From positions 1 to 11,135 of the forward strand of contig JAKAQB010000092.1 of assembly GCA_021811865.1 (NCBI GenBank): a stretch of 11,135 nt of DNA. The letters run 5' to 3'. Positions 6,101-11,135 of this stretch are shown here, piece by piece (the first letter of the stretch is position 1; every line of letters begins with the position of its first letter). Position numbers and translations under genes: made by a program. The notes beneath the pieces are model-generated. The model saw nothing but the letters and a program-made list of their open reading frames with translations. It did not search any database and had not been told where the DNA came from. This DNA comes from Actinomycetes bacterium (GTDB lineage: Bacteria; Actinomycetota; Acidimicrobiia; Acidimicrobiales; Palsa-688).

Positions 6101-7041
6101 GACTCACCTCCAGGGCCAGCTTCGAGGCGCCGCGCAGCGAGGGCGAGGAGCTCGGGCACGGCCTGCTGATACCAGTAGGTCGCCTTGGGGTCGACGTGAC
6201 CGAGGTAGGTCGACAGCGCCGGAAGCTGCGCCTCGACGTCGACCGCGTCGCGATGCCAAGCGAGCATGGTCGAAACGACGAAGCGATGGCGCAGGTCGTG
6301 CAGCCTCGGCGGACGGCCGTGGTGTCGCTGTTCGAGAGCCGTCGCCCGGCGCAGCGTGGCGAACACGGCCTGGACCGAGCTCTGGGCGAGGCGCCCACCT
6401 CGGACGCTCACGAAGAAGCTCGGCGTGCTCGGACGAGGACAGAGCCGGTCACGCCGCTCCGCGTAGTTGGACAGGGCATCGACGGCAGTGGCGTGAAGGG
6501 GCACAAGACGAGACCTGCCGTTCTTCGCGAAGCGGACGAGGAGCGTCTCCTCGACGAAACAGACGTCACTTCGGTCGAGCCCGGCGGCTTCGCCGTAGCG
6601 GAGCCCGGTGCAGGCGAGCAGGCCGATCAGCGTCTCGTAGGTCGCTGCCTTGAGCGGCGGCTCGAGCGAGCGAGCTGCCGCCATGAGCGCTGAGATCTCC
6701 GCGTCGCTGTAGATGTAGGGAGTCGTCCTCTGGTAGCGAGCCGGAAGGAGATCGACAGCCGGCACCTCGGTCCGCGGGTCGACCGCCGACAGGTACTCGG
6801 CGAAGAGCCGCGCCATCGTCAGACGTTGTCGCTGCCGGATCGGGCTGCTCGTTGGTCGTGACTGGGCCCACTCGAGCGCCAGGTCGCCGGTGAGCACCCC
6901 GGCGCCGTGGTCGTCGAGCCAGGTGACAAAGTCGCGAAGGATGGCGTCTTGACCGGCGAGCTTGTAGCCGAGCGCTCGGCGGATCGCAAGGTACTCTGCG
7001 ACGCGCTGCTCGAGCCCGCTCACTTGTTCGCTCCAGGCCAT
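6097..7041 (-). CDS. ritB: RIT tyrosine recombinase, second gene (RitB-like)
   Basis: The product is 314 residues, the middle gene of the trio. It has an N-terminal core-binding domain (about 8-100) and a catalytic domain with R148 (CTGLRYGEA), K173 (FAKNGRSR), H248 and R251 (LHDLRHRF), H282 (LGHVDP) and a nucleophile most likely Y291 (ATYWYQQ), nine residues after the histidine as in its two partners. The ATG at 7041 lies 22 bp inside the end of the preceding gene and has no strong ribosome binding site, so it probably depends on coupling. Its stop overlaps the ritC start. This class is distinctive in carrying YxYQQ-type ends similar to integrases of Tn554-like and Rit elements. No frameshift is seen. 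Confidence 0.92.
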   Translation of the reverse strand: MAWSEQVSGLEQRVAEYLAIRRALGYKLAGQDAILRDFVTWLDDHGAGVLTGDLALEWAQSRPTSSPIRQRQRLTMARLFAEYLSAVDPRTEVPAVDLLPARYQRTTPYIYSDAEISALMAAARSLEPPLKAATYETLIGLLACTGLRYGEAAGLDRSDVCFVEETLLVRFAKNGRSRLVPLHATAVDALSNYAERRDRLCPRPSTPSFFVSVRGGRLAQSSVQAVFATLRRATALEQRHHGRPPRLHDLRHRFVVSTMLAWHRDAVDVEAQLPALSTYLGHVDPKATYWYQQAVPELLALAARRLEAGPGGES

Positions 7042-8222
7042 GGCTGCGCGAGGCCGGAGAGCGCACGGTGATCGACCTTCGCGTACAAGGACGTGACGCT
7101 CACGCTGCGATGGCGCAAGAGCTGGGCGATCTCGCTCATGGACGCGCCCTCACGGAGGAGCTCGGTCGCCACCGTATGGCGGAGACGGTGGGGCCCGTGC
7201 GGCATGAGCCCGGACCGCACGCTCGCTGCTCGCACGATCCCCCCGATCGCCTGGCGCGACAGTCCCTGGCGAGGAGCGCAAGAGCGAACGAACACGTGTC
7301 GGTCGACGCAATGAGGACGGCCGTGGCGCAGGTAGGCGACCAGAGCATCGCCGACGTCGGCGGGCAAGGGAAGGCGGTCCTCTCGCGGCCCCTTGCCGCG
7401 GACGCGCAGCTCTCCTGCTACCCAGTCGACGTCGTCGAGCCGCAAAGAAGCCACCTCGCCAGCACGCAGGCCGAGTCGGGCGAGCAGGGTCAAGATCGCG
7501 AAGTCACGGATCCCGACCGGTGCCGTGCGATCGCATCCTTGAAGGAGCCGTTCGACGTGCTCGCTCGAAAGCGAGCGCGGGAGATCTTCTCGTCGGCGAG
7601 CGACGGTCGGCACTGCCGCAGCGAGCTTCCGATCGGTCAGGCCCGCCGTGTAGAGGAAGCGCAGCAGGGCCCTCATCCCGCTCACCACCGTCTGCATCCC
7701 AGCCACGCTCAGCTCCGGACTACGGGCCAGCACGAAGCCGGTGACGTCGCTCGGAGAGAGCTCGGCCAGGCTCGCCTCGAGAGGCAGAGAGCACGTGCTG
7801 AGGAAACGTCGTGCGACGCACAAGTAGCCGCGTGCCGTCCCCTCTCCCAGCCCGCGCTCGTTCGCCAAGTGCCGATGGAACTGCTCGAGGACGCCGTCCA
7901 GCACGGTCGTCGGTGAGACCGGAGGCGCATAGATCTGCAGGTGCTCGAGGTAGTTGAGCAATGGGCCAAGACCGCGACGCGTCAGCTTCGTCGAGTAACC
8001 CTCCGCCCGTCGCGCCTGCAGGAACTCGTTGAGAACTGCAGGCGTCAGGTCAGCCAGCTGGAGCCCGACAGCGCCGAGCCAGCGATCGAGGTGGCCGAAC
8101 AAGGCGCGCTGCCCGGCCAGCCCGCTCGATACGTAGCCGTGGGCGACAAGGCGCGCGACGAATCCGTCCTTGAACGGTGCCAAGGGTCCAACGAGCCCGA
8201 GGGGTGGGTCGCATCGTGTCAT
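7020..8222 (-). CDS. ritA: RIT tyrosine recombinase, first gene (RitA-like)
   Basis: The product is 400 residues from ATG 8222, preceded by GGAGGA with a 4-nt gap. The frame is open further up to a TTG at 8333 (437 residues), but that start would lie inside the terminal inverted repeat and has no good ribosome site. Two helical N-terminal segments (about 15-100 and 105-200) precede the catalytic domain. The second (TARGYLCVARRFLS... VVSGMRALLRFLY) is a core-binding domain; the first is an extra arm of the size expected for RitA. Catalytic residues are R253 (LGLRAGEV), K277 (VRGKGPRED), H345 and R348 (HRLRHT), H371 (LLRHRS) and Y380 (SLYAKVD). The gene appears functional and leads the three-gene operon. 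The 5' region carries an inner copy of the end motif (8279-8288) that could serve as an operator. Confidence 0.92.
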   Translation of the reverse strand: MTRCDPPLGLVGPLAPFKDGFVARLVAHGYVSSGLAGQRALFGHLDRWLGAVGLQLADLTPAVLNEFLQARRAEGYSTKLTRRGLGPLLNYLEHLQIYAPPVSPTTVLDGVLEQFHRHLANERGLGEGTARGYLCVARRFLSTCSLPLEASLAELSPSDVTGFVLARSPELSVAGMQTVVSGMRALLRFLYTAGLTDRKLAAAVPTVARRREDLPRSLSSEHVERLLQGCDRTAPVGIRDFAILTLLARLGLRAGEVASLRLDDVDWVAGELRVRGKGPREDRLPLPADVGDALVAYLRHGRPHCVDRHVFVRSCAPRQGLSRQAIGGIVRAASVRSGLMPHGPHRLRHTVATELLREGASMSEIAQLLRHRSVSVTSLYAKVDHRALSGLAQPWPGANK

Positions 8223-8278
8223 GGGTTCCTCCGATCGGTCCGGGATTGCGACCGGAAGATCGTCGACGATGCTGACCG

Positions 8279-8288
8279 TTATGTCGCG
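8279..8288 (+). promoter_or_regulatory. Inner end-motif copy upstream of ritA, possible recombinase binding site
   Basis: TTATGTCGCG lies here in the orientation opposite to the two copies in the right inverted repeat (8333-8342 and 8351-8360). The mirror position at the left end (5098-5107) carries the same motif with one change. Because it sits between the right end and the ritA start, binding here could couple recombination to autoregulation. This is inferred. Confidence 0.45.
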
Positions 8289-8320
8289 CTGAGCGCGGCC
8301 TCCGCCGTGAAGGACTTCTT

Positions 8321-8366
8321 GCTCCAGTGACAACGCGACATAGTCCCGCGCGCGACATAAGCCGCG
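8321..8366. repeat. RIT right inverted repeat (46 bp, perfect)
   Basis: It is the exact reverse complement of 5019-5064. It contains CGCGACATAG (8334-8343) and CGCGACATAA (8351-8360) as direct repeats 17 bp apart. Unlike the left side, the outer GCCGCG (8361-8366) is not host sequence but part of the element, leading into the 32-nt palindrome. Confidence 0.95.
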
Positions 8367-8392
8367 TTATGTGGAAGTCCACATAACGCGGC
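8361..8392. repeat. 32-nt palindrome at the RIT right boundary
   Basis: Two perfect 15-bp arms (8361-8375 and 8378-8392) surround a 2-nt centre AG. The arms carry GCCGCG-TTATGT-GGA. The last 6 bp (CGCGGC) are the right flanking repeat shared with the ATPase gene. The left end of the element has no such palindrome. It places two copies of the core (GCCGCG and CGCGGC), in inverted orientation, on either side of TTATGTGGA-AG-TCCACATAA. Confidence 0.9.
8387..8392 (+). repeat. Right copy of the 6-bp direct repeat flanking the RIT element
   Basis: CGCGGC matches 5019-5024. The ATPase reading frame resumes immediately here. Confidence 0.75.
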
Positions 8393-8666
8393 GCTCGACC
8401 AACGCGTCCAGCTCCGCTACGCGATCCCGCCGATGAGCCCCGAGGAGACCGCGAGCTACGTCGGCCACCACGTGAAGCTCACCGGGAGGTCGGACACGCT
8501 CTTCTCCGACGACGCCCTGGCGCGCATCCACCAGGCCGGGAGGGGACTGCCGCGAGCGGTGAACAATCTCGCCCGCCAGGCCCTCGTCGCCGCCTTCGCG
8601 AACCGCAGCGCCATCGTCGACGAGAAGGCCGCGCGCCAGGCGATCAATGAGACCGGCGGCGAGTGA
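8388..8666 (+). pseudogene. AAA+ ATPase of the transposon, 3' part, separated by the RIT element
   Basis: This is the C-terminal portion of the gene begun at 4486. Joining codon 179 (5020-5022) to GCG at 8391 gives SFAA-LDQRVQLRYAIPPMSPEE without a gap, ending at TGA 8664-8666. The restored protein is about 270 residues, the usual size for ExeA/TniB-type ATPases. This part carries the C-terminal helical lid: SPEETASYVGHHVKLTG, DDALARIHQAGRGLPRAVNNLARQA with the GLPRAVNNL sensor-2-like arginine, and a final helix. On its own it has no start signal and no nucleotide-binding motif. The preserved frame with no further mutations suggests the RIT insertion is recent, and precise excision would restore the gene. 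Confidence 0.85.
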
Positions 8667-8670
8667 TGCC

Positions 8671-8722
8671 GGCGACAACGCGAGGACCACCGTCCTCACG
8701 GCCGATGTCGGCGGCGACAACA
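8671..8722 (-). repeat. Right subterminal repeats of the DDE transposon
   Basis: GCGACAAC occurs at 8672-8679 and again at 8714-8721, the second followed by A at the proposed tip (8722). Between them lie TCCTCAC (8693-8699) and GGACC (8684-8688), inverted counterparts of the left-end GTGAGGA and GGTCC. The array starts 5 bp after the ATPase stop, so the gene module fills the element to its end. Confidence 0.5.
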
Positions 8723-8796
8723 CGATCAGGAACGGTCATTACCGAGAGCGTCGGTCCGGTGATCATCCTGTCCGGCGGTCAACATCCGCCCAGGTC

Positions 8797-9153
8797 GCCA
8801 CCGGCGACGTGTACTACCCCGACGTGATGGTTGCCCGGGGGAAGGCTGCTGACGTGCAGTACGAGACTGACGCCACCATCGTCATCGAGGTGCTTTCCCC
8901 AACCACCAGGTCCCAGGATCGTCGCGAGAAGGTCCGCTCGTACAGCACGCTTCCCTCGATCACGCACTATGCGGTGGTGGAGCCCGACGTGCGTCGGATC
9001 GAGGTAGCCCATTGGGATGCCGACCGGAAGCTGGCCTGGTCCACGCTTGGCCCCGGCGACCAGCTCCACACCCCCTACGGCACTTGGAACGTGGACGACA
9101 TCTACGACATCTACGACATCTACGACGCGGTGGACTCGCTCGCCACAACCTGA
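8797..9153 (+). pseudogene. Uma2-family (DUF820) nuclease-fold protein, N-terminally truncated
   Basis: About 118 codons match the C-terminal two thirds of Uma2-family proteins, a PD-(D/E)xK nuclease fold abundant in cyanobacteria and actinobacteria and of unknown role. Visible active-site elements are the aspartate in VYYPDVMVARG and the ExK-like block VIEVLSPTTRSQDRREK, followed by Y-x5-ITHYAVVEPDVRRIEV. The N-terminal helix and the first strands are missing: similarity begins at about 8797, some 75 bp right of the transposon end. The open frame extends left to ATG 8647, inside the ATPase gene, so a chimeric 168-residue product with an unrelated N-terminus is possible. The C-terminus carries a threefold DIY repeat. 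It is probably a decayed gene broken by rearrangement. Confidence 0.75.
9097..9123 (+). repeat. Three tandem copies of a 9-nt repeat (GACATCTAC)
   Basis: GACATCTAC is repeated three times without change, followed by one more GAC. It encodes DIYDIYDIYD within the Uma2 C-terminus, where relatives usually have a single such unit. It is an in-frame replication-slippage repeat, with copy number possibly variable between strains. Confidence 0.9.
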
Positions 9154-9167
9154 GCGCGCCGCGCGTG

Positions 9168-10124
9168 TCACCGCTCGATCGAGACGGCATCGGCGACCGG
9201 CTCAGGCGGCTCGGTCGCGGCTGTCCGCATGAGTGCTCCGAGCCGCTGGGCGATGGCTTGGTCGCGCTCTGCCGTGGCGTGCTGGTACCGGAGAGCGACG
9301 GTCGGCGTCGAGTGCCCGAGCCGCTCCATGATCTCGCGCAGCGTCGCGCCCGCGTGGGCCGCCCAGGTAGCACCGGAGCCACGCAGGTCGTGGAGGTGAA
9401 GTGCGCTCACCCCGGCCGCGTGGCAAGCCGCTGCCCAGCGTGGCCGGAACTTGGTCCGGCGCAGCGGATGCCCTTCCGGCGAGGTGAGCACGAGCGCCTC
9501 CGGCTCGGACGCGACGAAGTGGGTGAGGTGGTCCTCGAGCACCGGGACGAGGTCGGGGGGGATCGCGACACGGCGAACGCCCGCGGCGCTCTTCGGAGGG
9601 CCGAACACGATCTGTCCACCAGCCAACTCCACCGCCTGCTCCTCGACCGCTATCACCCGATGCAGCAGGTCGACACGGCCTCGCCGCAGCCCGGCGAGTT
9701 CACCGTGGCGAAGAGAGCAGTACGCGGCGAGGAGCACCATCGCCCGGAAGCGCTCATCGATCGCGGCCGCGATTCGGGCGACCTCCTCGGGCATCGCCAC
9801 CGGGCGCTCGGGCGAGCGCTCGGTGCCCGCCCCTTTTGCCCGGCATGGATCCGAGCGGAGTCGTCCGTCCTCGACGGCCTGGGAGCAGATGGCGCGGGCC
9901 AGGCGGTACGCCTTGGCCGGTTGCGTGGAGCCTGGGTGCGTGGCTGTCTACTCGACAAACCACGTACGGAACAGCTCCGGGGAGAGCTCGGTGAGCGCCT
10001 TGGCGCCGAGGACGGGCTCGAGCCACCGCCGCCAAAGGAGTCCGTACAGCCCTCGCGTCGAAGGCCGAAGGTCGGGCTGGTGAGCCAGCCAGCGCGTGCC
10101 GTAGGCGCCGAAGGTCTCGAGTCC
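9168..10124 (-). pseudogene. Actinophage-type tyrosine integrase with an in-frame amber codon and lost N-terminus
   Basis: One continuous reading frame encodes a phage-type integrase except for a single TAG at 9950-9948. Upstream of it lies the core-binding domain (TFGAYGTRWLAHQ... STRGLYGLLWRRWLEPVLG, about 9951-10124). Downstream, HPGSTQPAKAYRLARAI and RSDPCRAKGAG lead into the catalytic domain with the first Arg (CSLRHGELAGL), Lys (PPKSAAGVRR), HLHDLRGSG and LGHSTPTVALRYQHA ending in the nucleophilic Tyr. The arm-type N-terminal domain is absent: integrase similarity ends near 10124, and an unrelated + strand frame begins at once. A GTG at 9800 could start the catalytic domain alone (210 residues). 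It is probably a pseudogene. Without RNA data, amber read-through cannot be excluded. Confidence 0.85.
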
Positions 10125-10132
10125 GAGGTCGT

Positions 10133-10300
10133 GTGGTCCTCGACTTCGCGGGCAAGGCGTGGGCGCTGACGGGCGGGATGAGCTCCGGCGACTACCCGAG
10201 CGAGGCGCTCGAGGACGTGGCGCTCGTCGGCGACGCAGGGATCGCCGAGGAGCCGGTCGCGCGAAGCGGCGCTGGCCCCGGACGCGCCAGGGCGGGGTGA
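10133..10300 (+). pseudogene. Unrecognised protein, C-terminal fragment
   Basis: A 55-codon frame beginning VVLDFAGKAWALTGGM and continuing SSGDYPSEALEDVALVGDAG ends at TGA 10298-10300. It has the look of a real globular protein, and the first residues read like the middle of a domain, with no suitable start at the left. The only internal ATG (10178) would give about 40 residues. It abuts the truncated integrase at about 10125-10132, implying a rearrangement joint. I do not recognise the family with confidence. Confidence 0.35.
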
Positions 10301-10305
10301 GGCAC

Positions 10306-10386
10306 ATGGGCCGGCAGGGGTGCGTGGCGGGTGGTCGCGCGCTGGCGCCCGATCTGGAGCTCGCCGATGAGAGAGGCGCAGGATGA
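10306..10386 (+). CDS. Possible very small ORF (26 residues)
   Basis: ATG 10306 to TGA 10384-10386. Its stop overlaps an ATG at 10383 (ATGA). No motif is visible and the composition is simple (Gly/Ala-rich). It is listed only because of the close spacing to the preceding stop (10300) and the overlap, which imitate an operon. It is more likely non-coding. Confidence 0.12.
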   Translation: MGRQGCVAGGRALAPDLELADERGAG

Positions 10387-10416
10387 AGATCATCGAGCTC
10401 GTGGCCGACAACAGCC

Positions 10417-10773
10417 GTGAGCTTCGCCGATCTCGTCGAGGCGATCCGTACCTCGGGCCGCGTGCTGGCCGAGGTCGCCGGGCACAGCGAGCACCCCGAT
10501 CGGGTGGCGGCGGTCGCGTCCGAGGTCGCCGGTTGTTTCGCTGCCGATAGCGAGGAGGCGCTCTTGGTCTCGGCGATGGAGGTCGAGTGCTGGATCCTTC
10601 CTCTGCTCGGCGGGCTCGGCCGTCTCGTCGGGGAGATCCTCGCCAGTGGGCGCCACGCGAAGGGCGGTACGTCGACTTCGATCTCGAAAAGCGGTGGCGC
10701 CAGTCGTTCCGTGGCTTCGGGGTCCATCAGCTCCCGCGATGCTGCGGCGCGCAGTACGAGCTCCCACGCCTAG
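10417..10773 (+). CDS. Hypothetical protein, probably with an altered C-terminus
   Basis: From GTG 10417 the first 80 or so residues have the composition of a real helical protein (FADLVEAIRTSGRVLAEVAG, VAAVASEVAGCF, EEALLVSAMEVECW, ILPLLGGLGRLVGEIL), including a short hydrophobic stretch near residues 60-75. After about 10660 the sequence becomes Ser/Ala/Gly-rich with no sign of structure, suggesting that the true gene ends or is broken there. A competing start, ATG 10383 in another frame (MKIIELVADNSR), would join this protein after a one-base shift, so a frameshift near 10415 is possible. The family is not recognised. It may be part of the same decayed region as 10133-10300. Confidence 0.35.
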   Translation: MSFADLVEAIRTSGRVLAEVAGHSEHPDRVAAVASEVAGCFAADSEEALLVSAMEVECWILPLLGGLGRLVGEILASGRHAKGGTSTSISKSGGASRSVASGSISSRDAAARSTSSHA

Positions 10774-10782
10774 GAGCGTGGG
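10763..10782. repeat. Hairpin with 7-bp GC-rich stem
   Basis: CCCACGC (10763-10769) and GCGTGGG (10776-10782) enclose the 6-nt loop CTAGGA. No T-run follows. It could be a terminator-like stem or the relic of an IS200/IS605-type end, which typically carries such hairpins. No TnpA or TnpB gene is nearby, so the origin is open. Confidence 0.35.
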
Positions 10783-10901
10783 TCCGAATCGGCCAACATG
10801 CCGGCTCCGACTCGAGGGGGTCTTGGGCTCGCCATGACAAGTCTGGCCTCAACGGCGGAATGGGTCGGGATGGGGAGCTGAAGAGGCCAACGGGGGTGCC
10901 C
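10783..10901. other. Unassigned stretch before the IS1182-like remnant
   Basis: No coding frame with recognisable content was found on either strand, and no repeat of note. It probably includes the outer end of the IS1182-like element, whose terminal repeat cannot be defined because the other end is missing. Confidence 0.3.
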
Positions 10902-10925
10902 GCTCGGGCTCAGGTGAGCCCGAGC
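10902..10925. terminator. Inverted repeat over the stop codon of the IS1182-like remnant
   Basis: GCTCGGGCTCA (10902-10912) and TGAGCCCGAGC (10915-10925) are perfect 11-bp arms around GG. The stem covers the last codons and TGA stop of the minus-strand transposase remnant. It is a plausible transcription-ending structure for that gene, although the 2-nt centre would need to open into a loop and no T-run follows. Confidence 0.4.
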
Positions 10926-11068
10926 GCCAACGTCCCGCCTGCGTTGGCGAGCTTGCGCAGGTTGTGGCATACCGCATGGAGAGTCCACTCGCCCTGGGCC
11001 CCTTTGAGGCCCCGCAGGCGGAGCTGGCCGGCATGCTGGCGGACCTTGGTGTTCACGACGCAATCGGC
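10910..11068 (-). pseudogene. IS1182-like transposase, C-terminal remnant
   Basis: About 50 codons ending at TGA 10912-10910 read VVNTKVRQHAGQLRLRGL followed by KGAQGEWTLHAVCHNLRKLANA. The RGL...EWTLHAVCHNLRKL block is the typical C-terminal signature of IS1182/IS5-superfamily DDE transposases, in which a conserved glutamate precedes the final helix. The frame is closed by a TGA at 11071-11069 immediately upstream, and no catalytic DDE region follows to the right, so the 5' part has been lost at about 11068. It is non-functional. The family call is by motif only. Confidence 0.7.
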
Positions 11069-11135
11069 TCAGCTCCGAGGCGGGACTTTGACCCTCCTTT
11101 GAGGTCGCCGGAAGAGGGATCTTGAACGAGATCTC
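11069..11135. other. Unassigned right edge
   Basis: The last 67 bp do not continue the IS1182-like gene and show nothing identifiable. A minus-strand frame (EISFKIPLPATSKEG) is open to the edge but too short to judge. Confidence 0.25.

Larger units (their letters stand above)
5025..8386 (-). mobile_element. RIT element (recombinase in trio) inserted in the ATPase gene
   Basis: The 3362-bp insert holds three overlapping - strand genes, each with a complete tyrosine recombinase catalytic set. It is bounded by long perfect inverted repeats, which is the published hallmark of RIT elements. Its limits are set by exact restoration of the host ATPase frame and by the flanking CGCGGC repeats. The left end begins TTATGTCGCG; the right end finishes ...CCACATAA. 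No cargo gene is present. How RIT elements move and choose targets is poorly known. The clean boundaries and intact genes suggest a fairly recent insertion. Confidence 0.9.
2371..8722 (+). mobile_element. DDE transposase/AAA+ ATPase transposon (TniA/TniB-like plan), interrupted by a RIT element
   Basis: Three + strand genes (zinc-ribbon/HTH protein, DD35E transposase, AAA+ ATPase) form a transposition module. The plan, a Mu-superfamily-like DDE transposase followed by a DNA-binding ATPase, recalls TniA/TniB, TnsB/TnsC and IS21 IstA/IstB. End assignment is tentative. The right end is read as ...GCGACAACA (to 8722). The left end is placed at TGAAGCG (2371) because CGATC occurs immediately outside both (2366-2370 and 8723-8727), a possible 5-bp target duplication. 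Both end regions carry GTTGTCGC in inverted orientation (2391-2398; 8714-8721), each followed inward by GTGAGGA and GGTCC. Without the RIT insert and its 6-bp repeat the element would be about 2984 bp. Confidence 0.6.

Noticed and set aside
5108..8222. Tn554-like TnpA/TnpB/TnpC arrangement
   Set aside because: Tn554 has two tyrosine recombinases and a small non-catalytic TnpC. Here all three proteins carry the full R-K-HxxR-H-Y set, and the ends have long inverted repeats, which fits RIT.
8223..8333. A sigma70-like promoter for the rit operon
   Set aside because: TTGTCA is present in the right repeat, but no good -10 hexamer lies at suitable spacing, so no promoter is annotated.
2371..8722. 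A CRISPR-associated transposon or Tn7-like targeting system
   Set aside because: No Cas gene, CRISPR repeat or TniQ-like gene is present. The recombinases inside are a separate RIT insertion with its own ends.
9012..10169. 385-codon + strand frame over the right-hand integrase
   Set aside because: It is antisense to the integrase pseudogene, whose minus-strand motifs (LRHGELAGL, HDLRG, LGHSTP...RYQH) are unmistakable.
1..11135. tRNA, rRNA or CRISPR array
   Set aside because: No cloverleaf-like segment, rRNA-like stretch or regularly spaced repeat array was noticed. This was read by eye, so a tRNA scan would be needed to be certain.

Overview
This is a GC-rich window of actinobacterial character: strong G/C third-position bias, GTG starts, GGAGG ribosome binding sites, and integrases of the type common in Actinobacteria. 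It holds no recognisable housekeeping genes, RNA genes or CRISPR array. It is an accessory region of nested and broken mobile elements. The species cannot be named from the sequence.

Layout. 1-638 (-) is the N-terminal part of a tyrosine recombinase that runs off the left edge. Its upstream region (639-782) has a cluster of DnaA-box-like sequences and a hairpin. 774-858 (-) is a scrap of an IS3-family OrfB transposase, abutting an apparently intact IS30-family insertion sequence (859-2304). A DDE transposon follows, running from about 2371 to 8722. Its + strand operon encodes a zinc-ribbon/helix-turn-helix protein (2503-3087), a DD35E transposase (3140-4489) and an AAA+ ATPase starting at 4486.

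The ATPase gene is split by a second element (5025-8386) carrying three consecutive, overlapping tyrosine recombinase genes on the - strand. This is a recombinase-in-trio (RIT) element. Removing it and one copy of a 6-bp direct repeat restores a continuous ATPase frame of about 270 codons. The RIT element has perfect 46-bp inverted repeats. Each end also carries three copies of a TTATGTCGCG-like motif in mirror arrangement, and there is an extra 32-nt palindrome at the right end only.

Right of the transposon lie only fragments: the C-terminal two thirds of a Uma2-family nuclease-fold protein (8797-9153, +), an actinophage-like integrase with an in-frame amber codon (9168-10124, -), an unrecognised truncated reading frame (10133-10300, +), an unrecognised hypothetical protein (10417-10773, +), and the 3' remnant of an IS1182-like transposase (10910-11068, -).

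How it fits together. The inferred order of events is that the DDE/ATPase transposon entered a region already rich in integrases and transposases, and the RIT element later landed in its ATPase gene, probably disabling autonomous transposition. The RIT element, with three intact catalytic sets and clean ends, looks like the most recently active part of the window together with the IS30 element.
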